A stretch of 64,000 nt of DNA. Origin: Triplophysa rosa (lineage: Eukaryota > Chordata > Actinopteri > Cypriniformes > Nemacheilidae). Location of the stretch: NCBI RefSeq assembly GCF_024868665.1, contig NC_079899.1, positions 23,243,572 through 23,307,571 on the forward strand, written 5' to 3'. Positions 12,914 to 24,468 of this stretch are shown here, in pieces. The notes beneath the pieces are model-generated. The model made no database searches and was not told where the DNA came from. It saw only the letters and a list, made by a program, of their open reading frames with translations. The position numbers and the translations under genes were made by a program. How positions within the stretch are numbered: position 1 is the stretch's first letter; the number at the start of each line of letters is the position of its first letter.

Positions 12914-13766
12914 GAGCCAGATTTTCAAACAGCTTGCTGCAGTGCAAACGCCTCTTTTGGCGTAAAAAAAACCTACTGTTGGTATTTTACTGAAGACACG
13001 CAGTGAAAATTAGTGCTGAAAAGGCGTGGACACGGCTGTTCTTGCGACTGACCTTGTTGCATAGCCTATGCATTTGTAAGAGTTTTCTAGATGCAAACTT
13101 TATGGGTGAAGAGTATTTAAATGAATCTCGCAATGCGATTTACTAAGGTTTGTGCTTGTCATTGCACTGGTATTTGCAGCATTATTTAAAGCGACACTAT
13201 AGAACTTTCGCTCACAGGTTCCCCCATGTGGTTGATAAGCGCAATTGTCTGTTCCCAGTGTTATGAATAATGTTGCTGTAAAAGCTTCCCCGTGGGCAGC
13301 GCAATACACCTGAATTTGTTTACTAAGATGATGGAATCGGCAAATTCCGAAACGTTGTTTGAAAACCATATCGCACTCTTCGGCAGGCAGGGGATGGGCG
13401 GGGCTGTGTGTACCGACCCGAACACAGAACTTAAAGAGTGTGGTTTTAGCCTCTAGGAGGCTGCTCGGGTAGCAGGGGCAATAGAATTTGTCCATTTAAG
13501 AGTTGTTCTACCACTGAAATAAATTTAGAAACAAAGGTCGAAAAACTACAAAGTGTTGCTTTAACGGCCCAAAAATGTCTTAAACCCTGTGCTAATTTGC
13601 GCTGCTCTTGGTAGATTGCGTCAGTCATTATGTAAATGAGATATTGCGTCTGTGTTTTTTAATGTGTGCCTTGTTAGTAAATCACCTGCTGAAATTTCCA
13701 CTCTCATCTGCGCTTTATTGAAATTGCGCTCTAGCGCCATTTCGCCCTGTTTAGTAAATCTGGCCC
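12914..13766. mobile_element. Inverted-repeat DNA element, 3-bp TSD candidate
   Basis: The left end (GAGCCAGATTTTCAAAC) and the complement of the right end (GGGCCAGATTTACTAAAC) form imperfect terminal repeats, and the trinucleotide TAT flanks both ends. A 3-bp duplication would suit a PIF/Harbinger-type non-autonomous element. A TTAA-flanked element (13186-13564) is inserted inside it. No transposase frame is present. Confidence 0.5.
13186..13564. mobile_element. TTAA-flanked short inverted-repeat element
   Basis: The termini are TTAAAGCGACACTATAGAAC on the left and the complement of TTAAAGCAACACTTTGTAG on the right, with TTAA at both outer ends. Length is 379 bp. The frames inside (for example 13100-13495 on the minus strand) show no protein signature. 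It is nested in the element at 12914-13766 and is therefore younger than it. Confidence 0.6.
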
Positions 13767-15181
13767 TATATATCACAACTGTGTTTACAACTGTAAAAGT
13801 ATAGCAAATATGTATTTAGATAATTATGTATAAACCCTAGTTTATTAGGTTATTGCATTACAGAATATTGCACATTGGGTATGTAGTAGTGGTTGTGCTC
13901 ACTGTTCAAGGTAGAGATGGAATGTGAAAAATCTGTTCTTGTACCCGACTGTGTTTGCATAAATTTGAGTCGACCGAGTTTGCTGCTCTCAGTTGGTGTT
14001 TATGATGTTTGGGTCGAACTCTGGGTCATTGTGCTTCAGGAGATCAATGTTATGCTGCAGTCTCAATGGTTTTAAAGGGGTGCTGCAACGACATTCTGAC
14101 TGCTTTACCATGTTAAACGTGCTGTCTTCTCATGCTTAACATGGTCAACTGAACTCTGTCAAAAAACGAGTTGGGCGTATTACGTAGTATTTCTGTGCTC
14201 GATACACTCCCCCAGAAATCGTACAGGTTTCGGAAAGGTTTTTTCGAACATATAAAACTGTTTTCGTAACAATTTTTCTTAGTCCCTTATTGGACAATTC
14301 TCCCGCGGCAGCAAGGAGAGCAGGAGAAGGAGCATGCGCAGACGTCACTTTCACTTGTGTGCAGGAGAGAGAGAGAGAGAGCATACGTTCGCGAAGTTCA
14401 GGTGTTTGTTTGTTCACTGCATTTGGGTGATGAATGTTCTATAAACGGTGGATATAACGCTGGATTTGGAGATCGTTGAAACTGACATATCGAGCCGTCG
14501 CAGCGCTAAAAGATGCCGGACATGAACCGCATGCCGTGAGTGAAACTGATGTCTGTGTTTTGTTGGCAATGGGTGTTCACGTGCTTTAGTTCAGCCTACC
14601 CCTCCCCCCGCACGCGCCCTATGCTTTCGGAAATAATCGTACAGCTGTATCTATCTTTTATAAATGTGATCAAACTAAATACTCTTCGAAGATACGAAGT
14701 ATGCAATACTACTAAGATTAATATGAGATTGGCAGAAACCGCGTGTGTTAGGGCCGCTTTAATAGTTTGTTCTTATTCAATGAATAATTGATCCAACATG
14801 AAAACGTTGTCAATATTTAAGCACCCTACTGTAGCAATCTGAAAAAAACTTGAATCTTGAATTTATTGATATGCTCGGCCAATGTTTTCTCGTTATAATT
14901 TTGTTTTATTATATGTAAAGATGTATGTACGTATGTATAGTGAAACAAAATTGAATTCAGGGTTTTGATTTTGTCAAACATTTAGACAAAAATTCAAAGC
15001 AAACTTTATCCATATGGTTGTCACATATTGTGTATCAGGTATTCTCTCTCTCAGGTCAAACACATCAATAAATACATCAATGAATATATATTAAGGATAA
15101 ATTTTCTCAGTGTTAATAAATACTAATCTAGTAATGATGTATCTCTGTCCCTCGCACACTGCAGTGTTCCCTGTGTCAGCA

Positions 15182-15182
<1 letters not shown>

Positions 15183-15248
<66 letters not shown>
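15183..15248. repeat. (CA)33 microsatellite
   Basis: A perfect CA run of 66 bp, ~440 bp upstream of the first visible SMYD3 exon. Confidence 0.97.
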
Positions 15249-15250
<2 letters not shown>

Positions 15251-15692
15251 GATTGCAACTGCGTGTGTTTGCTTCTCTTCCTCCACATACGTCAATCATT
15301 TGTTCTGTCAAGCTTTATAAAAACCCATCAGATTCCTGTCTCCTCCTCTCTCGCCATGACTTGTTCCAGACGCATTTACCTTCATCTCTCTGGTAGATGG
15401 ACTCTGTCCAGCCTCAGTTCTGTATCGTCCCCGCGGCCATCAGACAGCCAGCCAGCAACCAAACAAACATGCAGAGCTCGCTGAACAAGTCCCTTGTGTT
15501 CTCTAAAGACCCATGTGGAGACTGATAGTCAACATCTGGGATCTGGTTAAAATCAAACCAGTTTGGTTCGTCCCATTTTTGACCCAACGCTGGGATTTTT
15601 TATTGAGCTACAGGAATACTGGATTCAATTTATTTGTAAACAAGTGTGATACAAATGGATGTTTTATGACCTTGTTTCTTGTTTTTACACAG

Positions 15693-15760
15693 GTGACCTG
15701 CAACTGTTTCAGCATCAGTGATGGAGAACTGCAGGATGTGGGGGTGGGCCTGTATCCCAG
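15693..15760 (+). CDS. smyd3: SMYD3 exon 1 of 7 visible (SET domain)
   Basis: The acceptor is TTTTTACACAG and the donor is GTGAGT. The 68-nt exon enters in phase 0 and leaves with two bases (AG). It reads VTCNCFSISDGELQDVGVGL then YP, aligning with human VICNSFTICNAEMQEVGVGL from residue ~178. The split codon is completed to Ser by the next exon. Confidence 0.93.
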
Positions 15761-18700
15761 GTGAGTGAAACTTCCCAGCATGCTTTGCACTACACCGAAC
15801 ATGCTGTGGACATTATTAGTTTGGTGTTTGAATGTATGTAATAGACTTGAACTGAATGAGGAATCTAAGTTATATCTATAGACCAGAAAATACATCACAG
15901 ATTTTAGGGTGGGCTCTTTTACTTGGGTGGTCCAATAGCAGCCATCCATAACAACCTCCTGTGGAACTATATGGGTTATTCATGGACAAAAATCTAGTTT
16001 TACATTTGCACTTACATAGCACAGTACATTCATTGTCGGGCATTGCTGTTTTTTATTTAAATTACCCCCAAATGGCCTCGTATTCCCTAGTGGATGTTGA
16101 AGCAGTGCTTGTGTTTCATGTGCCCGGCAGATCTGTGTGACAGAAAACATGTTTGTATTATTAGTTGTGCAGTCATAAATAGGGATTGTGACATGATTTT
16201 GGATTACGTGCAACGATTTCCTCTCTCCTCCACTAAATGTGCCGGAGGGAAGCTCCTATTCATATACAGAGGAGTTAAAGGGCAATCTGCTCGAGAAATG
16301 GGAATAATTACACATAAACAGACATTTGGATTTCAATGTGACGACATTGCAACTTGCCTAGACACATTGTGGCACATAAATAGAGGGGATTTCCTCTGCA
16401 AATTGCTTTGTAAGTGTGTTTGTAACACTGGGAGCAAATCCATGGGATGATGGCGTGGGTTTAAAAACTTCTAATAGGAACCACAATGATGCTGAAATAA
16501 ACAAGTTTTTTGAAGCTTACGGCGAATGAAGTTTAAATCCCTGCTTGTTATTGCTGGTTGTATTACGTACGTTACAGTGCATATATTACATGCAAATTAT
16601 ATATTGTAATATATAATCATATAGATTAATGTAGGAACCTCAGATAATAAAAAAGAATATTTAAAATCTAAGGCTACAATACAAATGACATTGCATATAT
16701 TTATTTATTTGTTTAGTAATTTGGTTTGGATAAAAAGTCAAATTAATCCTTTTTTTAATTGTTATTATTGAATTTAAATGAGTTAATTTGTGTTATTACA
16801 TAATTTATGGCTTTTATTATTATTAAAACCTTAAATATTATCTAATAAAATAATAGATGGTCTAAAAATGAGATGAGCCGCCCTCTGTTTTTTATTTATT
16901 TATTTATTTGAATTGTTATTATTGAATTCAAATACTTTCATTTGTGTTGTTTCATCATGTATGGCTATTATTATTATTAAAATATAAAAAATATTACCTA
17001 TTAAAATAGTAGATGGTCGAAAAAATTGTCGAAAAATTACTGTGCTGCCTTCTGTTTTTTTCTCTTTATCTCTTCCTCCGTTGTCCTTATGATGTTCTCT
17101 GTTTGTAGAGGACGATAGCAATTAAAATGTGACGGGCCCCTGAGTGTCAGTGTACCAGAGCCGTCACACTCTGCTTTCCTCCTTTAAACCAGTGATGGGC
17201 CCGGGGCAGAGACCTGAGATGAACTGCTCCTAAATTACACTTTATCATTGCTGACATCTTTCATAATTAATCTTTGTGCCCACAATTGTCACCAAGTGGG
17301 TTTTTTTTACTTTGAGATGAGCTGTGGATGAATGGCTCATAATGTGGCGGCACTTCCCATAATTACATGCTAATGAAATTACAGCATAGCGGTTGTTCTG
17401 ATCTCTTTTTTTTTGTTTTATTAAAAGACTTTCGCCCCTTCCCAGATCTGTCTCTGTGGTATTTTCTAAAGATCAGAGGCGGGAGTTTAGGGGGTGGGAT
17501 TATTTGTCTGGTGGACCAATAATAAGAGACAGTAAAAGTTTGATGCTTAGTTGTGCTATAATGAATAGCCGGACAATATTTGCATTTTTGTTATTTTTAT
17601 TTTTAGACAACACATGTGGCACACTGTCAGCTTTTCTGCTTTGAAGGGCTTCAAGGGATAGTTCCCCCAAAAACGAAAATTTTGTGATGATTTCTTCACC
17701 CTAATTTCTTGTACAAGACTCTTTCTTCTGTGGAACAAAAAAGTAGATATTTTGAGAAATGTCTCAGCGGTTTTGTGTCCATACAATGGAAGTCAATGGG
17801 GGCCGGATTTTTCTAAATAAAGAAAGTCATACAGGTTTGGAATGACATGAGGATGAATAAATGATAACAGAATTTTAATTTTTGGGTGAACTGTCCCTTT
17901 AATGCAGAAGCACATGCGGCATGCACCTGTGGCTATTATCAAACTTCTTTTCTTTCTGGATGTGAACCAGCGGTGTCATGTTAATCCCTGTGGTTGTGTC
18001 CAGAGGTTGCGGGAGGATTTGTGTTGTCAGACGTCCTCCAGCGCTACACGCTGAGAATCGCACCCTAGTCTGGACACGGTTGTCTGGGATGGCCACACTA
18101 AGCTCCAGTAAACCCTTGGCAGGCAGTCTGTTGTGTTGCAACCTGACAAAATCCAACAACAGAAATCCATAAAGATTGACAAACGCCCTACCGGATGCAT
18201 ACCATCATCCGTGAAAGCTGGGAATGTGTGTGACTTTAGAAACATGAGGAATAATTGGGTTTATTCCTCTAAAGCCGCTTGTTATGTCACAGGGGGTGGA
18301 TTTTATTAAAACTAATAGATATCAGCTTTTTCGCTTTGCTATGATTGTTAAAACTTGGACACTGTTTAATATACCTTTATTGTTTTGTTTTTAATAGTGT
18401 TTTATATATTATTTTCCCAGAACCTTTCAGCATTACGAAAAATAAAGGAAACATCCTCCAAAAATTATTCGGCAAAATATAAAATGAAATAAATTATGTA
18501 TTTTTATTAATTCTTTTATGTTTTATATTAATTTTCTAAAGTAAAATAATACTTATTTTAATATTTTAATATTACAATATTACATTTTATTAATTCAATA
18601 TTTCGTAAAAGTTTTTATAAATATTTATTTTACATATTTATTGTGTGTAATATTTTGCTTTTTAACACAAATAATAATTATGTTTATTTGTCCTGTCATT

Positions 18701-21700
18701 AATATAAATATAGTTTTATTAATTGTTGGCGTACGTTATATTTTATTTACAGTTGAATTTTGAAGATGAGTGGAAATAATCCCACCGTCCTCCATATTCT
18801 CATATTACCACTTCTGTCTGCAATTATATCATTTTTTGCTTTTCATCTGTTTGCTCTGCTCCGTGCTCAGGGCTACAAGTTCAGTAGCAGAGATTAAAGG
18901 ACCAAAGGGTGTCTCTTTATATGGTGTTCTATCGGCTTTGAGCTGAATGTCTGTACGCAAAAAAAAAAAAAATTTAGCTAACAGCTGTTTTCCGGCAGCT
19001 TTCATAAATCTTAAATTGGTGACGGTTTTTGATATGGCTTAAACAGGGTATATGATATGAAAATGCATTTTTTCTTGCTTGTCTAAATGTTTTTAAACCC
19101 ATAGTTCACCCAAAAATGAAAATGTCTTTCTTCTGCAAATATGGCTTTCTTTCTTCTGCAAAAGACAAAAGAAGATATTTTGAAGAATGTTGGTGACCGA
19201 ACAACAGCGGTACCCATTGACTTTCATTGGTTTTGTGTCTGTACAATAGAAGTGAATAAGCACCGCTGTTGTTCGGTAACCAACATTCTTCAAAATATCT
19301 TTTCTGTTCTGCTGAAGAAAGAACGTCATACAGGTCTGGACCAACATGAGGGGGGATTTCCATTTATAGGTGAACTGTCCCTTTAAGACTCAACTAATAT
19401 TATAAAGTCATCACAGTTACTGGTTACTTTGACATTTTGGATTGGGAATGAAATATGATTAGATTGCAAATGAAGTGTCGTATGAAAACAGTGCTGACAC
19501 ATTAGAGTTTGATTTGCATTTAAAAAAAATTTTTGGAGGATATAGTGGCATTGGATGAATGATATAAAGGAAATGAAATGGTGTGGAACCTATAGAAATG
19601 GTTCTCTATGAGGAGCGCTGGCGTGTGAAGTTCAATTATCAGCATCGCCCTGTTATTGTGGCCCATCCAAGAGACCATTTTACTGCTAATAATCCAATCG
19701 CTTCTGTTGGCTAATCATGGGGAATGTATTGTTACGGTTTATTGAAAATGCTCTCAGTATGAAAAGCAGCAAAACATCTTAGTTTTATAGTTAAAGGGAA
19801 ACTAACCTCCCTGTGTGGGCCATTAAACTGGCACGACTTCCATATTCAACATTCATGGGAAGGGTTTTGCTTTCATGAATATGAGCTGGTGGGATTACAG
19901 TCGACAAACATAACCAGAAAGGCAGATGCTGAAATTGCTGTTTAGATATGGGCTGCGATTTTACGACGTCTTTGGATCGGATGTAAGGGAGAAGCGAATC
20001 AAAGCGGTGTCTGCAGATGTCTTAGAAATTATAATGACGCAAAAAGATTATCCCATGAGAGCAAGGTCTGTTTACCGTAGGCTGGGTGGGCCGGTTTGAA
20101 ACCGTACGTTGGATTTTCCTCAGACCATGACCAACAGCAGCAATTTGTTGCTCAAACTTTTGTGAATGACTTCCGATGCATAAGCAGAAGTCTAGAAAAG
20201 GAGGACAGCGTGTTTTCCTGTTCACATACAAAAGCTCGCATGCTAGATTGATATTGTCTGTGTTTGTTCTGTCATGGTTGTGTGAATGTAAGTGCGTGAT
20301 TTCTGATAAGTACTGCTAATCTCTTAAATACTTACCAAACAGGAGTTTAAGTTAGCACAAAGGAACTTTAATCACACTTTTTATATAATAGAAACATTCA
20401 GTTTACACTGGGAGTAATAAAAAATAAAAATAAATCTTTTGTCTGGTAGATGCCAGTCTACAAATAGATACACTTCAAAAATTATTATTTAATTTAAAAT
20501 GAGAAATGAGCAAATCATTAATCTACAATCAAATGTAGTTTGAAATTATTCAGATTTTTTTATACAGCCGCAAAAAAGCTTAAGAGACCATTTCGAAATT
20601 ATTTTTCAGCTTTTTTATTTACTATTTGTTTAAGTCAAATTATTTTTGTTTGATTCTGTGAACTAACAACATTTCATGCAAATTTTAATTAAAAAAAAAA
20701 AAAAACTGGAGAAACAGTTCAAAATAACAGAAAACATTCTGTGTATTTTTTCAGACCTCAAATACTGCAAAGAAAACAAGTTCATATTCACTTTTAAGCA
20801 ATACAACAGTAATATTTGTACCTGTTTTTTGGAAAAGTTCAAAAATGTTACTGATAACCTGCACTTTTATCACAGTTCTCATGTGTCTTGTCATGCTGTC
20901 AGTCTTTCACATTGCTGTCGGATGACTTTATTTCACTCCTGAGGTTTGATTTTGTAGAAATTCAACAGACACTGGACTGGAATGGTCACAATACATCTAG
21001 AAATGATGATTAATGACATTTTGGAATGGTCTCTTAATTTCTTTCTGCAGATGTATGTATATGCATGTTTATATTTAATTATGCATGAGCTACAAATCTG
21101 GAAAGAATTTTATTTCGCTAAAGGTGCTTGAACAAATTGTCCATGTCACATTTCTTTCATTTTATTGCTCTCGTCCTGTCCTCGTTGCTTTACATTATAT
21201 CCCATTCTAGTGTCGGCCTTGTATACTGCTGTTTCCTCAATTTAGCAACTTGTTTCTTTTGTTAATTCATGAGTGATCGCTGATTTGTCTTGTATTGTTT
21301 AGCACTTACAGTCCTAGTTCATCATTTATTCAGGTTGATGAGAATGTGTGAGATGAGAATTTGCACTATGAGGGATTGGCAGTTTGATGAAGAGAAACAA
21401 TAAAAATCTGCCAAATGGAGAGGAAACCAGGAGTTTGAACAAGTTTTGTCTTTGACGAGTGAATATTTTGACAGGATGAACTCAAACCAGCACCATTGGG
21501 TCTGTTTGTCAAATCACCAAAGGGTTTTCTCTGAAAGAACAAACAGAAAACAAATCTTCATTTTATAGTTGGAAAAATGCAGCTCTCATCCATTAAACAT
21601 TGACAGAACTCCCATGGAGACAACACATACGTTTTCTAGAAAAGTGAATTTTTGTTTTTTTAAAAGCTTGACATTTCCCCAAGTGCAAGCCAAATAATAA

Positions 21701-21944
21701 GTTCAAATCCAGTTAATTTTTACACAACATTGTTCCATACACGACCGGTTATGATCCATTTACAAATGTGCATGTGACCGTGATGCCCGTGGTTCAAGAG
21801 TTCCTGGTTTACCGTGTGTTTTATGTTTGTAACAGCATGTCTCTGCTGAACCACGACTGCCGGCCCAACTGTGTCATGATGTTTGAGGGCAAGACAATCA
21901 AGCTGCGAGCCGTCCGGGTCATCAGAGCCTGCGAGGAGGTATCT

Positions 21945-21998
<54 letters not shown>

Positions 21999-24429
21999 AT
22001 GTCTCTCTCTCTCTCTGAATTTTACTATTTTTTGTATTTCTTTTTGTAATGTTTTCTTTTCTCTGCGCCATACATTGAGGTTCCTAAAAGGTTCTTTATC
22101 AGGCTGTATGGTTCCATAAAGAACCTTCAGCATCCTCAGAGCCATTCTGTTGCACAGTAGGTTCTTTGTAGTGAAAAAAAATAATATACAAACTATAAAA
22201 AGGTGATAAAGAAATAGTTTTTTAGAATCCTTTGACTACAAGGTTCTTTGGGAAACCAACAATTGTTCTTCTATGTTATCACTGCGAAGAACCTTTGTAA
22301 GCATCTTTATTTTTAAGATTCTTTTAAGAAGTTGTAAAGCATAGGTCTCAACCCCCGTACATAGCATACATTTAGTTTTGTAAGCCCCAGTGTTTACTGT
22401 ACATACAGTGTTTTGTGGAAATAAACCTGCAAATGACTCCAGATTAAACAAGGAAACTTTTCAGTCCCTCAAACGCAGACGCTTAATGGAGCTCCCCGCC
22501 AGGTTAAATTCACCCTAATTCAGTCATGTGAAGAATAAATCGCACACATCATCCAAAAACAACATTTTACTTGTGCAGCATTTTGCACTCCTTACCCGGA
22601 GTGACGTGCGGAAATCGATCCCGACTCATTAGTGCTCATTAAAACCCATTTAAATGACTGCACACATCCATCACACATCCAACATCAGTTTCTCATGCCA
22701 AGACATTCACATCCATCGATGCCTGAATGCATTCGACTGATGTTCGGTGCTGGATTGAGCGATGCGGTTTTCTCAATCTGCTCGTTCTGCAAGCTTATGA
22801 AACATCTGATTATGCAGCCGCTCTGTTTACTTCTGCACCGAAAGTTTAGAGAATCTAAAGTAAATCAGGCAGTCATGCTTAATTTAGCTCTGACAGGGGA
22901 GGGAATGTGAAACGAGAGGAAAGGGAATTATAAGCAAGCTCTTTGTACACAGGAAGTAATGAGAATTCACGCTATAGGTGAATGATATACGCCGGTGGAA
23001 AACACGAGCGCTCATTTTTATGCAGACACTGTTTGCGCACACACTCGTACGGCAGAATTATAATTCATACACCCACGCACATCTGCACACCGTACACACT
23101 TTACTGTTTGCTCGGGAGGGTCACACTCGTTTCTAGCACTTTCTCTAAGGTTCATGTTCTCTGGTTTCTCTATCTACCACAACTTTCTCTCTCTCTGCCT
23201 TCACATTTGTATTTCAGTAATTCATAAATGTTCTGTTCACTTTGTATTTTTACACAGATATTTTAAATACAGATATTTTAATCCCACAGAGATTAGACGA
23301 ATGTGATTCTGGTAAAACCAGTATGCATTACCAGTTTGACCATTTTCACCTCAGATACAAGTACAAGTTGTATATCATATATTTGCCCCCATATCCACTT
23401 TTTTAAACATAGTATGTTGTTATATTGTACTATTTAAAAATCATCAACTGGTGTCGAATTATCGTTTTACGTTTTTCCAAAAGCATTTTCATCCAGCAAA
23501 ATTGGACCAATGGGACGATACCGAGTGTCGAAACGTTAAAACTCCCGTCTCTGAGACAAAACTGATATAAGACATTGGCTCTGTTTCAAACCTTATGAGC
23601 TTCTTGATTGTCTACACAGACAGTTTCCTTCTACAGCAGCATTCCTGCTGAAATAAAACCTCAACCTGATTTTAAGCACTCTTAATAGACAGAAACTGCG
23701 TTTATGGTCACATAGCGCACATTACGTATAGCACACAAGAGACTCCACTAACTGATAACAGTAACTGGCTTCATTAAATTGTCACTAACTTCGTCTTATT
23801 TGTGAATAATGCATGTGATGTGTGGCTTTAAAATTTGAATTTGGCCGAAACAAGGCTTCTTATTTCAGGCTGTTGCCTAAAGTCTAGGCATCACTTATTG
23901 TGTTTTAGATCATTCTTCTTTGTGAGTGAGTGAAGAATTCTCTCTCTCTCTCTCTAGAAGACAATAGAACGCATTATAATTTAAAATTTTGTCCACACTG
24001 GATGCGGAGCGATGCGACACGACAAACCTATTAAGAAAAAGCCGTTGCCGTGCCGCGCCGGTCGTGTCTGGTGTAGACATGGGGTTACAGTTATGCAAAA
24101 CACCTGAGGTTATGCGGCTAAACATTTTTTTGCTGCTCGTGATACATAATTCTTCTCTCTGTTGCCCTTTTTCATTTTCCAATTAAAGTATACTTGGTTG
24201 TTATGATGCAATTTTTCCGAAGACACATACTATACAAGATGAAAAAAATGAAATAAGGGGAGGGTAATGGTCAATAAATCTCTTATTCCCTATCGATTTG
24301 AATTTCAAAAATGATACTTGTTTTTTATATATTGTCATAAACATCAATAAAAATGCGAAAGCAAGAAAGTACAATAACTGTATGAATTATATTAGTTTTT
24401 TAGATAATTATTCTTTGTGAGTGAGTGAA

Positions 24430-24468
<39 letters not shown>

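Larger units (their letters stand above)
1..15692 (+). other. Presumed SMYD3 intron (large, repeat-rich)
   Basis: No exon is recognisable here on either strand. I looked for the expected upstream SMYD3 exon (the helical stretch that precedes residue ~178 in the human protein) and did not find it, so this is inferred to be intron. It holds a SINE (281-440), a THAP-bearing TTAA element (460-1758), an AT-rich tract with a ~155-bp tandem repeat (6622-7160), a complete Tc1/mariner (8612-9832), a nested pair of elements (12914-13766) and a long CA microsatellite (15183-15248). The other stretches show only unremarkable AT-rich DNA. Confidence 0.6.
15761..21835 (+). other. smyd3: SMYD3 intron
   Basis: This 6.1-kb intron has no further exon. 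It contains a ~154-bp AT-rich tandem duplication (16757-17060), two TTAAAGGGA-type elements (17650-17902, 19093-19386), an A run near 18960 and otherwise unremarkable AT-rich sequence. Confidence 0.85.

Noticed and set aside
14072..14100. TTAAAGGGGTGCTGCAAC as the end of another TTAA element
   Set aside because: No convincing matching right end was found; GCCGCTTTAA near 14760 agrees over only a few bases.
15091..15484. Frames encoding poly-His-Thr or poly-Cys-Val
   Set aside because: They are translations of the CA microsatellite and its flanks.
19093..19386. Overlapping ~85-codon frames on both strands
   Set aside because: They lie entirely in a palindromic MITE; the similarity between strands comes from the inverted repeat.
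23989..24075. Possible inverted-repeat element (TGTCCACACTGGATGCG ... GTGTAGACA)
   Set aside because: Complementarity between the ends is short and imperfect, and no target duplication was found.
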